DNA from: Christiangramia aestuarii
GTDB lineage: Bacteria; Bacteroidota; Bacteroidia; Flavobacteriales; Flavobacteriaceae
Direction: 5' to 3'
NCBI RefSeq assembly: GCF_009735585.1
Contig: NZ_VJVW01000001.1
Coordinates: 355,697-419,696 of the forward strand
Length of the DNA: 64,000 nucleotides
Shown: one piece after another, positions 19,352 to 28,550 of the stretch
How positions within the stretch are numbered: position 1 is the first letter of the stretch
How the letters are laid out: each line of letters starts with the position of its first letter
Translations under genes and position numbers: made by a program
Notes under the pieces: generated by a model
What the model was told of the DNA's origin: nothing
Database searches by the model: none
Seen by the model: the letters and a program-made list of their open reading frames with translations, nothing else

Positions 19352-20146
19352 ATGAAAAAGCTAGTTTTTAGGTCCATCCTCGTAGTATTGATCACGTTTT
19401 TCAGTATTAGCTGTTCTTCAGATGATAATGATTCTCCCAGCACCCCAGACCGGACAAGTGCCGATGTTGAGGCAGATTTCCAGGCATTAGACCTCACTAC
19501 CGGGGTAAATGATGTAAGCCTTCAAAGTGTGGAAGGCAGGACCTGGAATTTCAGACTTATAATTCCTGAAAGCGCAGGTACTTCGGAACGTCCATTGATT
19601 CTCACCCTGCATGGTGCCTCCGGCGGAAATCCGGATGCCCATAAATCCACGGCTTGTTATACCGAACCTGGCTTTGAAGCAATAGACCCGATCATCCTAA
19701 GTCCCAACGGAGGTAATAATTTATGGACAGATGCTGTTAACCAGCAGATGATACTTAGTCTCCTGTTCCTGGTTAATAAATACCAGAACGTGAATGAAGA
19801 CAGGGTGGTTGTGACCGGCTACAGCAACGGAGGGAATGGTGCCTGGTTTTATGCTGAAGTTGTCCAGGGCCTCTTTAGCGCTTCCATCCCTATGGTAAGT
19901 TCCTATAACACTTATAGTACCGCCGGGACTCCCAGACAGATCAACATCCCCCTGTATGTAATTCATGGAGAGAATGATGAGCTCTTTCCTTTGGCAGAAA
20001 CCCAGGAATGGGTTGAAGCTACCCGAAGCGCGGGTACCGATGTCACCATGGAAGTAGCGCCTGGTCTCGGTCATTATGAGCCCTGTGAGTATGTACCATA
20101 TGTAAAAAATGCCGTTGAGTGGCTTCAGAACGATGTCTGGAACTAA
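19352..20146 (+). CDS. Secreted lipoprotein esterase, alpha/beta hydrolase (LpqC/PHB depolymerase-like)
   Basis: 264 residues with a lipoprotein signal (FFSISC, acylated Cys21) and a short acidic spacer. The mature domain is an alpha/beta hydrolase: LTLHGASGGNPDAH gives the oxyanion-hole region, GYSNGG carries the nucleophile Ser, HGENDELFP the Asp, and GLGHYEPC the His. The arrangement resembles polyhydroxybutyrate depolymerase/LpqC-like and feruloyl esterase-like carboxylesterases. The natural substrate is unknown. It is monocistronic, with 93 bases before the next gene. Confidence 0.85.
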   Translation: MKKLVFRSILVVLITFFSISCSSDDNDSPSTPDRTSADVEADFQALDLTTGVNDVSLQSVEGRTWNFRLIIPESAGTSERPLILTLHGASGGNPDAHKSTACYTEPGFEAIDPIILSPNGGNNLWTDAVNQQMILSLLFLVNKYQNVNEDRVVVTGYSNGGNGAWFYAEVVQGLFSASIPMVSSYNTYSTAGTPRQINIPLYVIHGENDELFPLAETQEWVEATRSAGTDVTMEVAPGLGHYEPCEYVPYVKNAVEWLQNDVWN

Positions 20147-20239
20147 AATCTGCTTACTTATCTAAGAAATTATAAGCCCTAAGGCCTAATTTTTCGCAGT
20201 AGGCTTTATATTTACTGGTGCAAACCAAAACCTGAATTA

Positions 20240-22729
20240 ATGAAATATCAGTATTCCCTGCTATGCCTTTTATTTTTTACTGCTCAGATACTTTTCGCAC
20301 AAAATCTTAAATCTCCTTCAGAATTCCTTGGTTACGAACTGGGGAGTCAGTTTTCCAGACATGCAGACGTGGTTAACTATTTTAATCACGTAGCTGCAAA
20401 TTCATCCATGGTAGATTATCATACCTACGGAAAAACCAATGAACGCCGACCTCTCACCTACGCAATAATTTCTTCTGAAAAGAATATAAAGAGACTGGAA
20501 GATATCAGGGCTGCACATTTGAAAAATGCCGGGCTTGGCAATGGAAATCCTGATAATGAAATCGCCATCGTCTGGTTAAGCTACAATGTTCACGGAAATG
20601 AGGCTTCCAGTACCGAAGCGAGCATGAAGACCCTTTATTCGCTAATTACCGAAAAAGAAGACTGGCTTGAGAATACCGTGGTCATCATAGACCCCTGCAT
20701 GAATCCCGATGGCAGGGACAGGTATGCCAACTGGTATAACCAGGTAAAGACCGAACCTTATAATACTTCCCAGGCTGCGGCTGAACATCATGAACCCTGG
20801 CCTGGCGGCAGACCTAATCATTATCTTTTCGACCTCAATCGGGACTGGGCCTGGGCCACGCAGGTAGAAACCAGGGAAAGGCTGAAAATCTATAATCAAT
20901 GGATGCCACATATACATGTTGATTTCCATGAGCAGGGAATAAATGACCCTTACTATTTTGCGCCGGCGGCTGAACCTTTCCACGAGATCATCACCCCTTT
21001 CCAGAGGGATTTTCAAACAAGGATCGGGAAGAATCATGCTAAATACTTCGACAGGGAAGGCTGGTTATATTTCACCGGTGAAAGATTCGATCTGCTTTAC
21101 CCTAGTTACGGAGATACCTACCCAACTTATATGGGAGCGATTGGTATGACCTACGAACAGGCCGGGCATGGCCGTGCTGGTCTGGGCATAGAAACCGATG
21201 AAGGCTATGTGCTAAGCCTGAAGGATCGTGTGGAACACCACCATACTACCGGCCTGTCTACGGTAGAGGTCGCTTCAAAAAATGCTGCTGAACTCAATAA
21301 TGAATTCCAGGATTATTTCGATAAGACAGATTTTGAATATAAAAGTTATGCCCTGCAGGGTTCTCCAGATAAATTAGCTACTCTAAAGGCACTGCTGGAC
21401 AGGCATGAGATCAAATACTCTTACGCCAACTCCGGCAGGATCAATGGTTATAAATTCAATTCTAATTCAAACGGTAGTCTGGATGCAGACGCAAGCACTT
21501 TGATCATCTCTACGAACCAGCCCAAAGCTAAGATGGTAAAAGTCTTGTTCGAGCCAAAGACGAAACTAATGGATTCGCTTACTTATGATATCACTGCCTG
21601 GAGCTTGCCTTACGCCTATGGCCTGGATGCCGTAGCCAGTGGCAAGCTAATAAACGACGGAAAGGCTTCTGCTGCCCCTGAAGTGCAAAACAAGGCAAAC
21701 CCTAATGCTGCGGGATATATTACCAAGTGGGACAGTATGCAGGATGCACAATTTCTTTCGGAACTTTTGAAAAATGGTATAAAAGTGCGCTTTAGCGAGG
21801 TAGCCTTTGAGAGCCATGGAAAGAAATTCGAGCCAGGCAGCCTGGTCATTACCAAAAGTGACAACCTTAAAGTCGAGGATTTTGACGCCAAACTTGTCGA
21901 GATCGCCAATAATTACAAAAGACAGCTTCTTACTGCTGAAACGAGTTTCGCCGGTAGCGGACCCGATTTCGGCTCCTCAGACATAAAGATCATCAACCGC
22001 CAGAAGGTAGCGGTCCTAAAAGGAAATGAAATATCCTCTCTTAATTTTGGGGAAGTATGGTATTATTTTGAACAGGATCTTAATTATCCAGTGACTCCTC
22101 TTGAGGCCGATTATTTTAACAGGATAGATCTAAGTGAATTCGATGTATTGATATTGCCTGAAGGCTGGTATTCAGACTTCCTGAACGAGGATAACATGAA
22201 AAAGATTACTTCCTGGGTAAAGGCTGGCGGAAAACTGATCGCAATTGGCAGAGCGGTAAGTAATTTCACTGAAAAGGAAGGCTTTGGTATTATGGAGAAT
22301 AAGACCATCGAAAAGGATAGCCTGGCTTCTAAACCCAACCTGGTACCTTATGCACAACGTGAACGTGAAAGCATTAAGGACCTTATTACCGGAAGTATCA
22401 TTAGAACAAAACTCGATAACACCCATCCGCTGGCATTCGGTTATCCTGATAAATATTTTTCATTAAAGCTCAGCGGCGACAGTTATTCCCTGCTGGAAGA
22501 TGGATATAATGTTTCTTATCTTGAAGAGCCAGAGATCGTTTCAGGCTTCGCCGGAAGTGAAGCGGTTAAAAAACTTAATAATTCGCTGGTTTTTGGAGAA
22601 GTACCTTTAGGTAGCGGAAGTGTGATTTATATGGTAGACAATCCCCTCTTCCGGGCATTCTGGCAAAACGGAAAACTGTTTTTCGCCAATGCCATATTTT
22701 TTACGAACAATACTGGTTACGATTACTAA
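20240..22729 (+). CDS. Secreted M14-family zinc carboxypeptidase
   Basis: 829 residues with a signal peptide (SLLCLLFFTAQILFAQ). The N-terminal half is an M14 metallocarboxypeptidase domain: zinc ligands His118 and Glu121 in NVHGNEASS, and His230 in HIHVDFHEQG. The catalytic Glu is most likely that of GMTYEQAGHG. The C-terminal half (about residues 600-829) contains a ThuA/glutamine-amidotransferase-like segment (YFNRIDLSEFDVLILPEGWY) and ends near the last beta strands. The domain order is typical of large Bacteroidota M14 enzymes. It probably digests peptides in the periplasm or outside the cell. The stop is 11 bases before the M16 gene, so the two peptidases form an operon. Confidence 0.9.
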   Translation: MKYQYSLLCLLFFTAQILFAQNLKSPSEFLGYELGSQFSRHADVVNYFNHVAANSSMVDYHTYGKTNERRPLTYAIISSEKNIKRLEDIRAAHLKNAGLGNGNPDNEIAIVWLSYNVHGNEASSTEASMKTLYSLITEKEDWLENTVVIIDPCMNPDGRDRYANWYNQVKTEPYNTSQAAAEHHEPWPGGRPNHYLFDLNRDWAWATQVETRERLKIYNQWMPHIHVDFHEQGINDPYYFAPAAEPFHEIITPFQRDFQTRIGKNHAKYFDREGWLYFTGERFDLLYPSYGDTYPTYMGAIGMTYEQAGHGRAGLGIETDEGYVLSLKDRVEHHHTTGLSTVEVASKNAAELNNEFQDYFDKTDFEYKSYALQGSPDKLATLKALLDRHEIKYSYANSGRINGYKFNSNSNGSLDADASTLIISTNQPKAKMVKVLFEPKTKLMDSLTYDITAWSLPYAYGLDAVASGKLINDGKASAAPEVQNKANPNAAGYITKWDSMQDAQFLSELLKNGIKVRFSEVAFESHGKKFEPGSLVITKSDNLKVEDFDAKLVEIANNYKRQLLTAETSFAGSGPDFGSSDIKIINRQKVAVLKGNEISSLNFGEVWYYFEQDLNYPVTPLEADYFNRIDLSEFDVLILPEGWYSDFLNEDNMKKITSWVKAGGKLIAIGRAVSNFTEKEGFGIMENKTIEKDSLASKPNLVPYAQRERESIKDLITGSIIRTKLDNTHPLAFGYPDKYFSLKLSGDSYSLLEDGYNVSYLEEPEIVSGFAGSEAVKKLNNSLVFGEVPLGSGSVIYMVDNPLFRAFWQNGKLFFANAIFFTNNTGYDY

Positions 22730-22740
22730 TTATTTAGAAA

Positions 22741-25557
22741 ATGAAGACCCTTAAATTTTTAAATCTCTTATTATTCCTGGGAACCACTGTGGTTGCACAG
22801 GAATCAAAGAATTTTTCGGTAGACTTTGAAACCTTTAACCTGGAGAACGGCCTAAAGGTAATTCTTCATCAGGACCATTCAGACCCAGTAGTAGCTGTGG
22901 CTTTGACTGCGCATGTTGGTTCGGCCAGGGAAAAGGAAGGTCGCACGGGTTTTGCCCACTTATTCGAACACCTGCTGTTTCTTGAGTCTGAAAACCTCGG
23001 TAAAGGCGGCCTTGACAAATTAAGTGCCAGAATTGGAGGTTCTGGTGCCAATGGCTCTACCAGCCGCGACCGTACGAACTATTTTCAGACCGTTCCTAAC
23101 GACGCTCTGGAAAAGATGATCTGGGCTGAAGCGGACAAACTGGGATTTTTTATCAATACAGTTACAGAACCTGTACTGGCCAAGGAAAAACAGGTCGTAA
23201 AGAACGAGAAGCGACAAAGGGTTGATAATCGCCCCTATGGGCATACCTATTATGTGGTAGACAGGAACCTTTATCCAGAAGGTCATCCTTATCACTGGCA
23301 GGTAATAGGCAGTCTGAAAGACCTGCAGAATGCCACTTTACAGGACGTAAAGGATTTCTATAACCGCTGGTATGTTCCGAACAACGTGATCCTCACCATT
23401 TCTGGGGATTTTGACAAGGAGCAGGCCAAGGAATGGGTTCACAAATATTTTGACGAAATAGACCGGGGACCAGATATAGAAGAATTAGAAAAGAAACCGG
23501 TAAGCCTAGTTGAAATCAAGAACCTCTACCACGAGGATAATTTCGCCAAACTGCCGGAGCTGACCCTCACCTGGCCTTCAGTGCATTATTATCATCCCGA
23601 TTCCTTTGCCCTGGAGATCCTCGCCAGCTACCTGGCCAATGGAAAAAATGCGCCTCTTTATAAGAAACTGGTGGAAGAAAAGAACCTTACTTCCCAGGTA
23701 GAAATGTTCAATTATCCTTCAGAACTGGCCGGCCAGTTAATGCTGCAGGTGAGAGCCTATGAGGGCAAAGACCTGGATTCTGTTAAGTTGGCGATCGAAG
23801 AAAGTTTTTCAGAATTCGAACAAAACGGTATCCCGGAAAAAGACCTTAAAAGAATAAAGGCCGGGCTGGAAACCAATTTTTATAATTCCATCTCCAGTGT
23901 CTTAGGTAAAGGTTTTCAGTTAGCGCAGTATGAAATCTTCGCCAAAGACCCCAATTTTATAAATAAAGAGGTGGATAAACTATTGGTGGTAACAACCGGC
24001 GATGTAATGCGTGTTTTCAATAAATATGTCAATGACAAAAATTATGTGGCTACGAGCTTCGTCCCAAAAGGGAGTTTGGAGCTTGCGCTAGAAGGATCTG
24101 AAAAAGCCGAGGTAGTAGAAGAAAAAGTCGTAGAGGGAGCCGAAGAAAAATTTGATCCTAACCAGAAAGTTTCCTACGAAAAAACAGCTTCAAGTTTCGA
24201 CCGTAGTAAGGAACCTCCATATCATGGCAAACCCGAACTGAATATTCCTAAAATTTGGGATGCGCGAATGCCCTCAGGGATGAAGATCATGGGGATCACG
24301 AACAAAGAAGTACCTGTGGTTCAATTCAGCCTGGAGATCAAGGGTGGGCAGCTCCTGGAAACAGCAGCTACGGCAGGAGCCTCACATATGCTGGCGAGCA
24401 TGATGACCAGGGGAACGGCTAAAAGAACCCCGGCAGAACTCGAGGAAGCCATAGAATTACTGGGTGCGTCCATCTATGTGAATTCTGAAGAAGAAAAAAT
24501 CAGCATTTCGGGAAATACTTTGGCCAAGAATTTTTCAGAAACCATGGACCTCGTTCAGGAAATCCTTCTTCAGCCAAGGTGGGATGAAAAGGAATTTGAA
24601 CTGATCAAACAGCAAAGTCTTAGCCAGCTACAGGAAGAAAAGGGAGATCCCAACTCCATCGCTGAGAATGAATTTAAAAAACTGGTTTACGGGGAAAACA
24701 GCATACTTTCTTATAATGAACTGGGAACTCCGGAAACTCTGAGGAATTTGAGTCTTGAAGATCTAAAGGATTTTTACGAAGAAAACCTTTCTCCCCTGGC
24801 CTCTACTTTCCTCGTGGCGGGCTTTGTGGAAAAGGAAGATGCGGTAGATGCAGTAAAAGCCATCTCGGCAAGCTGGCCTCCAAAGCCAGTTAAATTCCCA
24901 GAAATACCAGAATTCACACCCCCACAAAAATCGAAGGTTTATTTTTACGATGTTCCCGGAGCTAAACAATCTGTTCTTGCCTTTGGTGCGCCGGGTCTTT
25001 CAGCAAAAAATGATGATTTTTACCCGGCAGAGGTCATGAATTACCGTCTTGGTGGTGGCAGCTTTGCTTCCAGGTTAACCCAGCAATTACGCGAAGGCAA
25101 GGGTTACACTTATGGTATACGCTCCGGCTTCGCAGACAGGTCTTATATCGGACCTTTTATGATAAGCAGTGGCGTTAGGACCAATATCACTTATGAAGCT
25201 GCAGAACTGGTTCGGGATATAGTGAAAGATTACGCATCTACCTTCACCTCTGAAGACCTTGAAGTCACCAAAAGCTATATGATAAAAAGTAACGCCAGGA
25301 AGTTCGAGACCCTGGGCGCAAAACTGAATATGCTGCGTGAGATCAGTGATTATGGCTATAATTATGATTATATAAAGGAAAGAGAGAAGGTGACCGAAGA
25401 GCTTAGTGTTTTAGATATACAGGACCTGGCCAGAAAATATGTAGACCCCGAAAGGATGTATTACCTCATTGTTGGTGATGCCGAAACTCAACTGGAAAAG
25501 CTTGAAGACTTAGGCTACGGTGAACCGGTGCTATTAAATCCTGAGGATTCCAACTAA
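22741..25557 (+). CDS. Secreted M16-family zinc peptidase, two-domain
   Basis: 938 residues with a signal peptide (FLNLLLFLGTTVVAQ) and two tandem M16 units. The first has the inverted zinc motif HLFEH (His73, Glu76, His77) with the distal ligand Glu156 in VVKNEKRQR. The second unit (about residue 510 onward) lacks an intact HxxEH (AGASHMLASMMTRG) and carries the R/Y pair seen in inactive halves (GGGSFASRLTQQLREGKGYTYG). This active/inactive layout is the PqqL-like single-chain form. With the upstream M14 enzyme it makes a secreted peptide-degrading pair. The unit ends at the hairpin at 25580. Confidence 0.93.
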   Translation: MKTLKFLNLLLFLGTTVVAQESKNFSVDFETFNLENGLKVILHQDHSDPVVAVALTAHVGSAREKEGRTGFAHLFEHLLFLESENLGKGGLDKLSARIGGSGANGSTSRDRTNYFQTVPNDALEKMIWAEADKLGFFINTVTEPVLAKEKQVVKNEKRQRVDNRPYGHTYYVVDRNLYPEGHPYHWQVIGSLKDLQNATLQDVKDFYNRWYVPNNVILTISGDFDKEQAKEWVHKYFDEIDRGPDIEELEKKPVSLVEIKNLYHEDNFAKLPELTLTWPSVHYYHPDSFALEILASYLANGKNAPLYKKLVEEKNLTSQVEMFNYPSELAGQLMLQVRAYEGKDLDSVKLAIEESFSEFEQNGIPEKDLKRIKAGLETNFYNSISSVLGKGFQLAQYEIFAKDPNFINKEVDKLLVVTTGDVMRVFNKYVNDKNYVATSFVPKGSLELALEGSEKAEVVEEKVVEGAEEKFDPNQKVSYEKTASSFDRSKEPPYHGKPELNIPKIWDARMPSGMKIMGITNKEVPVVQFSLEIKGGQLLETAATAGASHMLASMMTRGTAKRTPAELEEAIELLGASIYVNSEEEKISISGNTLAKNFSETMDLVQEILLQPRWDEKEFELIKQQSLSQLQEEKGDPNSIAENEFKKLVYGENSILSYNELGTPETLRNLSLEDLKDFYEENLSPLASTFLVAGFVEKEDAVDAVKAISASWPPKPVKFPEIPEFTPPQKSKVYFYDVPGAKQSVLAFGAPGLSAKNDDFYPAEVMNYRLGGGSFASRLTQQLREGKGYTYGIRSGFADRSYIGPFMISSGVRTNITYEAAELVRDIVKDYASTFTSEDLEVTKSYMIKSNARKFETLGAKLNMLREISDYGYNYDYIKEREKVTEELSVLDIQDLARKYVDPERMYYLIVGDAETQLEKLEDLGYGEPVLLNPEDSN

Positions 25558-25579
25558 AACTTTATCAAAGATTTAAGTC

Positions 25580-25608
25580 AGGCGGGAATTTACATTTCCG
25601 CCTTTTTT
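25580..25608 (+). terminator. Terminator after the M14-M16 operon
   Basis: AGGCGGGAAT pairs with ATTTCCGCCT (one G-U) around a 4-base loop, followed by a T run, 23 bases past the M16 stop codon. Confidence 0.9.
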
Positions 25609-25656
25609 ATATCTTTTCCTCGATCAGTGATTCCTAACGAGACCAAATAAGAACTT

Positions 25657-26331
25657 TTGTCCAAAAAAATTTCTTACATCCTAACCTTGAGCACAGTAGC
25701 CGGTCTTCTAATCTTATATTTTGCGCATTCATCCTTTCAGGAGTTTCTGAATGAAACCTGGGATATTTTATGGAGCAATGACGAAGAAAAGATCAGCGCA
25801 CATTTTGAAAGCTTTGGATTCTGGGGGCCGGTTGCCATCATTATCGTGATGATCCTGCAGATCTTCCTGGTGGTTTTCCCTTCCTGGCTTCCCATGATCG
25901 TGGCGGTTTTGGCTTACGGCTTCTGGGGAGGGGCGCTTATTTCCATCGCTGGGGTATACTGCGCTTCAACTATCGCCTTCTACCTCGGGAAATGGCTGGG
26001 TGAAGATAACCTAGAGAAGGTTATGGGAAAATCGAAAAACAAAAAAGTGGAATACTGGGTTTCAGAATACGGCTTCTGGACCATTGCAATTTTTAGGATC
26101 TCTCCATTTCTTTCTAACGATGCCATTAGCATTATCGCCGGAATGTTGAGCATGAAATACCGTAAGTTCATCCTGGCCACACTTACCGGGATCATCCCAC
26201 TTTCTTTTGCCATTGCCTATTTTGGGCAGGATACGACAAGTTTGAAGAACGGACTTTACTGGATAGGTGGAGCCGGAATAGTCATCTATGGCCTTTACGT
26301 ATATATTGACTATCGTAAGCGGAAAAAGTAA
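25657..26331 (+). CDS. DedA/TVP38-like (SNARE-associated) membrane protein
   Basis: 224 residues with about five membrane segments and the VTT/SNARE-associated Golgi protein domain. Visible marks are PSWLPMIVAVLAYGFWGG, STIAFYLGKWLGED, and the FRISPFLSNDAISIIAG segment, where the family has its conserved F/G-xx-R-xx-P. DedA-family proteins are inner-membrane proteins involved in lipid scrambling or flippase functions. The start is a TTG (25657) leading into SKKISYIL; no better ATG exists upstream in frame. It converges with the next gene, whose stop lies 3 bases beyond, with no hairpin between. Confidence 0.85.
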   Translation: MSKKISYILTLSTVAGLLILYFAHSSFQEFLNETWDILWSNDEEKISAHFESFGFWGPVAIIIVMILQIFLVVFPSWLPMIVAVLAYGFWGGALISIAGVYCASTIAFYLGKWLGEDNLEKVMGKSKNKKVEYWVSEYGFWTIAIFRISPFLSNDAISIIAGMLSMKYRKFILATLTGIIPLSFAIAYFGQDTTSLKNGLYWIGGAGIVIYGLYVYIDYRKRKK

Positions 26332-26333
26332 GC

Positions 26334-26756
26334 TTAGAAAGAACCGAATCGAGATTCTAATTTCTGAAGGTCAGTTTCAGAATAACCATTTAACTCTGCC
26401 ATGGTGCCTTTAGCGTCTGGGGCTTTAATAATTAGATTACTATTGGAAACTTTCAAATTTATTAAATCATTGATCTTATAAGAATGAATTTTCCCTCTAA
26501 TTGGCTTGTAATTCAATACATTATCATCCCATTCGATGAACTCCTTGTTATTTTCAGGTTTTCCAAAGGCCTTATAGAAATAAAGCATACTAAGGATCAC
26601 GTAGCAAATAGAGATCACAAAATTGAAGGTAAGCAGTTTTTCTTCAGAATAATTCTTGTTTAGATAGTAAACTATTCCCAAAGCTAACCACAGAGAACCG
26701 AAGATGGAATAATAGTTACGTTTGAAGAAACCAAGCTTTCTATTTATTCGTGTCAT
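26334..26756 (-). CDS. Unknown membrane protein with two N-terminal membrane segments
   Basis: 140 residues that I do not recognise as a named family. A basic N-terminus (TRINRKLGFFKRN) is followed by two hydrophobic helices (about residues 16-32 and 43-63). A soluble C-terminal part has alternating strands (EFIEWDDNVLNYKP, KINDLINLKVSNSNLIIKAP), a layout resembling bacterial PH-like (bPH) domains. The C-terminal helix would face the cytoplasm by the positive-inside rule. It lies downstream of rimO on the same strand with a 48-base gap, so it may be cotranscribed. Confidence 0.6.
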   Translation of the reverse strand: MTRINRKLGFFKRNYYSIFGSLWLALGIVYYLNKNYSEEKLLTFNFVISICYVILSMLYFYKAFGKPENNKEFIEWDDNVLNYKPIRGKIHSYKINDLINLKVSNSNLIIKAPDAKGTMAELNGYSETDLQKLESRFGSF

Positions 26757-26804
26757 TTTTAAAAATATCGATCTTTAAATTCAAATTTAAAGATCGACAT
26801 CGTA

Positions 26805-28157
26805 TTATACAGACTTAATCTTCAATTCCTTTCTTTTTGGCTTTTCAGTGTTGACATTTAATGGCTCTCCGTAAAGATCGAAATCGGCGGCATCTGTGAT
26901 CTTCACTTCGTAGTAATCACCGGTCTTTAGATATACCGAAGTTGCATCGATCAGCACCTCGTTATCCACATCTGGAGAATCAAATTCGGTACGACCAATA
27001 AAATAATTACCTTCTTTTCTATCAATTACCACTTTAAAGGTCTCTCCTATTTTCTGCTGGTTAAGCTCCCAGGAGATCTGTGACTGGATTTCCATGATTT
27101 CGTTGGCGCGCTCCTGCTTCACCTCCTGCGGAACATCATCTTCCAGGTTATATGCGTGGGTATTCTCCTCGTGAGAATAGGTAAAACAGCCAAGACGCTC
27201 AAAACGCATCTCTTTAACCCATTCCTTTAATTCCTGAAAATGTTCTTCGGTCTCTCCTGGATAACCAACGATCAGGGTGGTCCTGATGGCCATTTCAGGC
27301 ACTGTTTTCCTGAATTCCTTCAGAAGTTTGGTCGTTTTCTCGTGGGTGGTTCCACGACGCATGGATTTCAGAAGATCATCTGAAATATGCTGAAGCGGAA
27401 TATCCAGGTAATTGCAAACCTTAGGCTCTCTTTTCATCACTTCCAACACATCCATCGGGAAACCGGTCGGGAATGCATAATGCAGCCTGATCCACTCGAT
27501 ACCTTCAACCTTGACAAGGTTTTCAAGTAATTCGGCAAGATTACGTTTCTTATAGAGATCAAGACCATAATAAGTAAGGTCCTGGGCTATCAATATCAAT
27601 TCTTTCACCCCGTTGGCGGCAAGCTTTTCAGCTTCGGTCACCAGGTTCTCGATTGGCGTCGATTTATGTCCACCACGCATTAAAGGGATCGCACAGAATG
27701 AGCATGGACGGTCACAACCTTCAGCGATCTTTAAATAAGCATAGTTTTTTGGAGTCGTGGTAAGACGCTCCCCGATAAGCTCATGCTTATAATCTGCTTC
27801 CAAAGCCGAAAGTAGTCCTGGAAGTTCAGTGGTACCAAAATACTGGTCTACATCTGGGATCTCCTTTTGCAGGTCTGGCTTATATCGTTCGCTTAAACAT
27901 CCGGTCACGAAGACCTTATCTACATCTCCCTGCTGTTTCTTCTCTACAAATTCAAGAATCGTATTTACAGATTGCTCTTTTGCATTATCTATAAATCCGC
28001 AGGTATTTATCACTACGATATTCCCATCCTCTTCATGTACAACGTCCTTATTATTGGCCTTCAACTGACCCATCAAAACCTCGGAGTCGTAAACGTTCTT
28101 ACTACAGCCAAGGGTTACCACGTTGATCCTGTTCTTCTTTAGTGACTTCGTCCTCAT
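26805..28157 (-). CDS. rimO: Ribosomal protein S12 methylthiotransferase RimO
   Basis: Radical-SAM enzyme that adds a methylthio group to an Asp of ribosomal protein S12. The 450-residue protein has the UPF0004 domain with Cys18, Cys53 and Cys87 for the auxiliary iron-sulfur cluster. The radical-SAM motif is Cys148-Cys152-Cys155 (GCDRPCSFC), and a C-terminal TRAM domain extends from about residue 375 (GETFKVVIDRKEGNYFIGRT). VTLGCSKNVYDSE and the absence of MiaB-specific features favour RimO over MiaB. The start region MRTKSLKKNR is a few residues longer than usual but is kept. It is part of the minus-strand translation cluster. Confidence 0.95.
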   Translation of the reverse strand: MRTKSLKKNRINVVTLGCSKNVYDSEVLMGQLKANNKDVVHEEDGNIVVINTCGFIDNAKEQSVNTILEFVEKKQQGDVDKVFVTGCLSERYKPDLQKEIPDVDQYFGTTELPGLLSALEADYKHELIGERLTTTPKNYAYLKIAEGCDRPCSFCAIPLMRGGHKSTPIENLVTEAEKLAANGVKELILIAQDLTYYGLDLYKKRNLAELLENLVKVEGIEWIRLHYAFPTGFPMDVLEVMKREPKVCNYLDIPLQHISDDLLKSMRRGTTHEKTTKLLKEFRKTVPEMAIRTTLIVGYPGETEEHFQELKEWVKEMRFERLGCFTYSHEENTHAYNLEDDVPQEVKQERANEIMEIQSQISWELNQQKIGETFKVVIDRKEGNYFIGRTEFDSPDVDNEVLIDATSVYLKTGDYYEVKITDAADFDLYGEPLNVNTEKPKRKELKIKSV

Positions 28158-28265
28158 ATAATTATCTGCTTTTTAGCCCTGAACTTTTCCGAAGGGAAAG
28201 TCCAAAGCGGGTGCAAAGATACAATCTAAAATTAGATATACCTGAAAGTCTTTAACCTGAAGATA

Positions 28266-28550
28266 TTAAGAGAAATATTCGTGTAGTTGCAGCATCCATT
28301 CCTTTTCATAATATCTCACGATACTTATAAGAATGGCACCGGCAATAACATAAGCCCAGTGATAGGAATTCCTCTTCACCATAAAACCTCCCACCACGGC
28401 GAAAACCAGGTATGGCAGCGAAAGGATAAGATTAGGAATTACCCATGCACCCTGGAACATCGCGATCACCTTCATCACCACATAGAATATACTATAAAAG
28501 AAAATAATCTTGGAAATCAGGACGAGATATCTTTGGGAACTACTACTCAT
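28266..28550 (-). CDS. Small unknown inner-membrane protein
   Basis: 94 residues from the ATG at 28550, with three hydrophobic segments (LVLISKIIFFYSIFYVVMKV, LILSLPYLVFAVVGGFMV and HWAYVIAGAILISIVRYY). No family is recognised and no catalytic motif is visible. An upstream in-frame start at 28592 would add 14 residues inside the amidase gene. The 28550 start gives an 8-base overlap with the amidase stop, a common coupling distance, and is preferred. It likely travels on the amidase transcript. Confidence 0.6.
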   Translation of the reverse strand: MSSSSQRYLVLISKIIFFYSIFYVVMKVIAMFQGAWVIPNLILSLPYLVFAVVGGFMVKRNSYHWAYVIAGAILISIVRYYEKEWMLQLHEYFS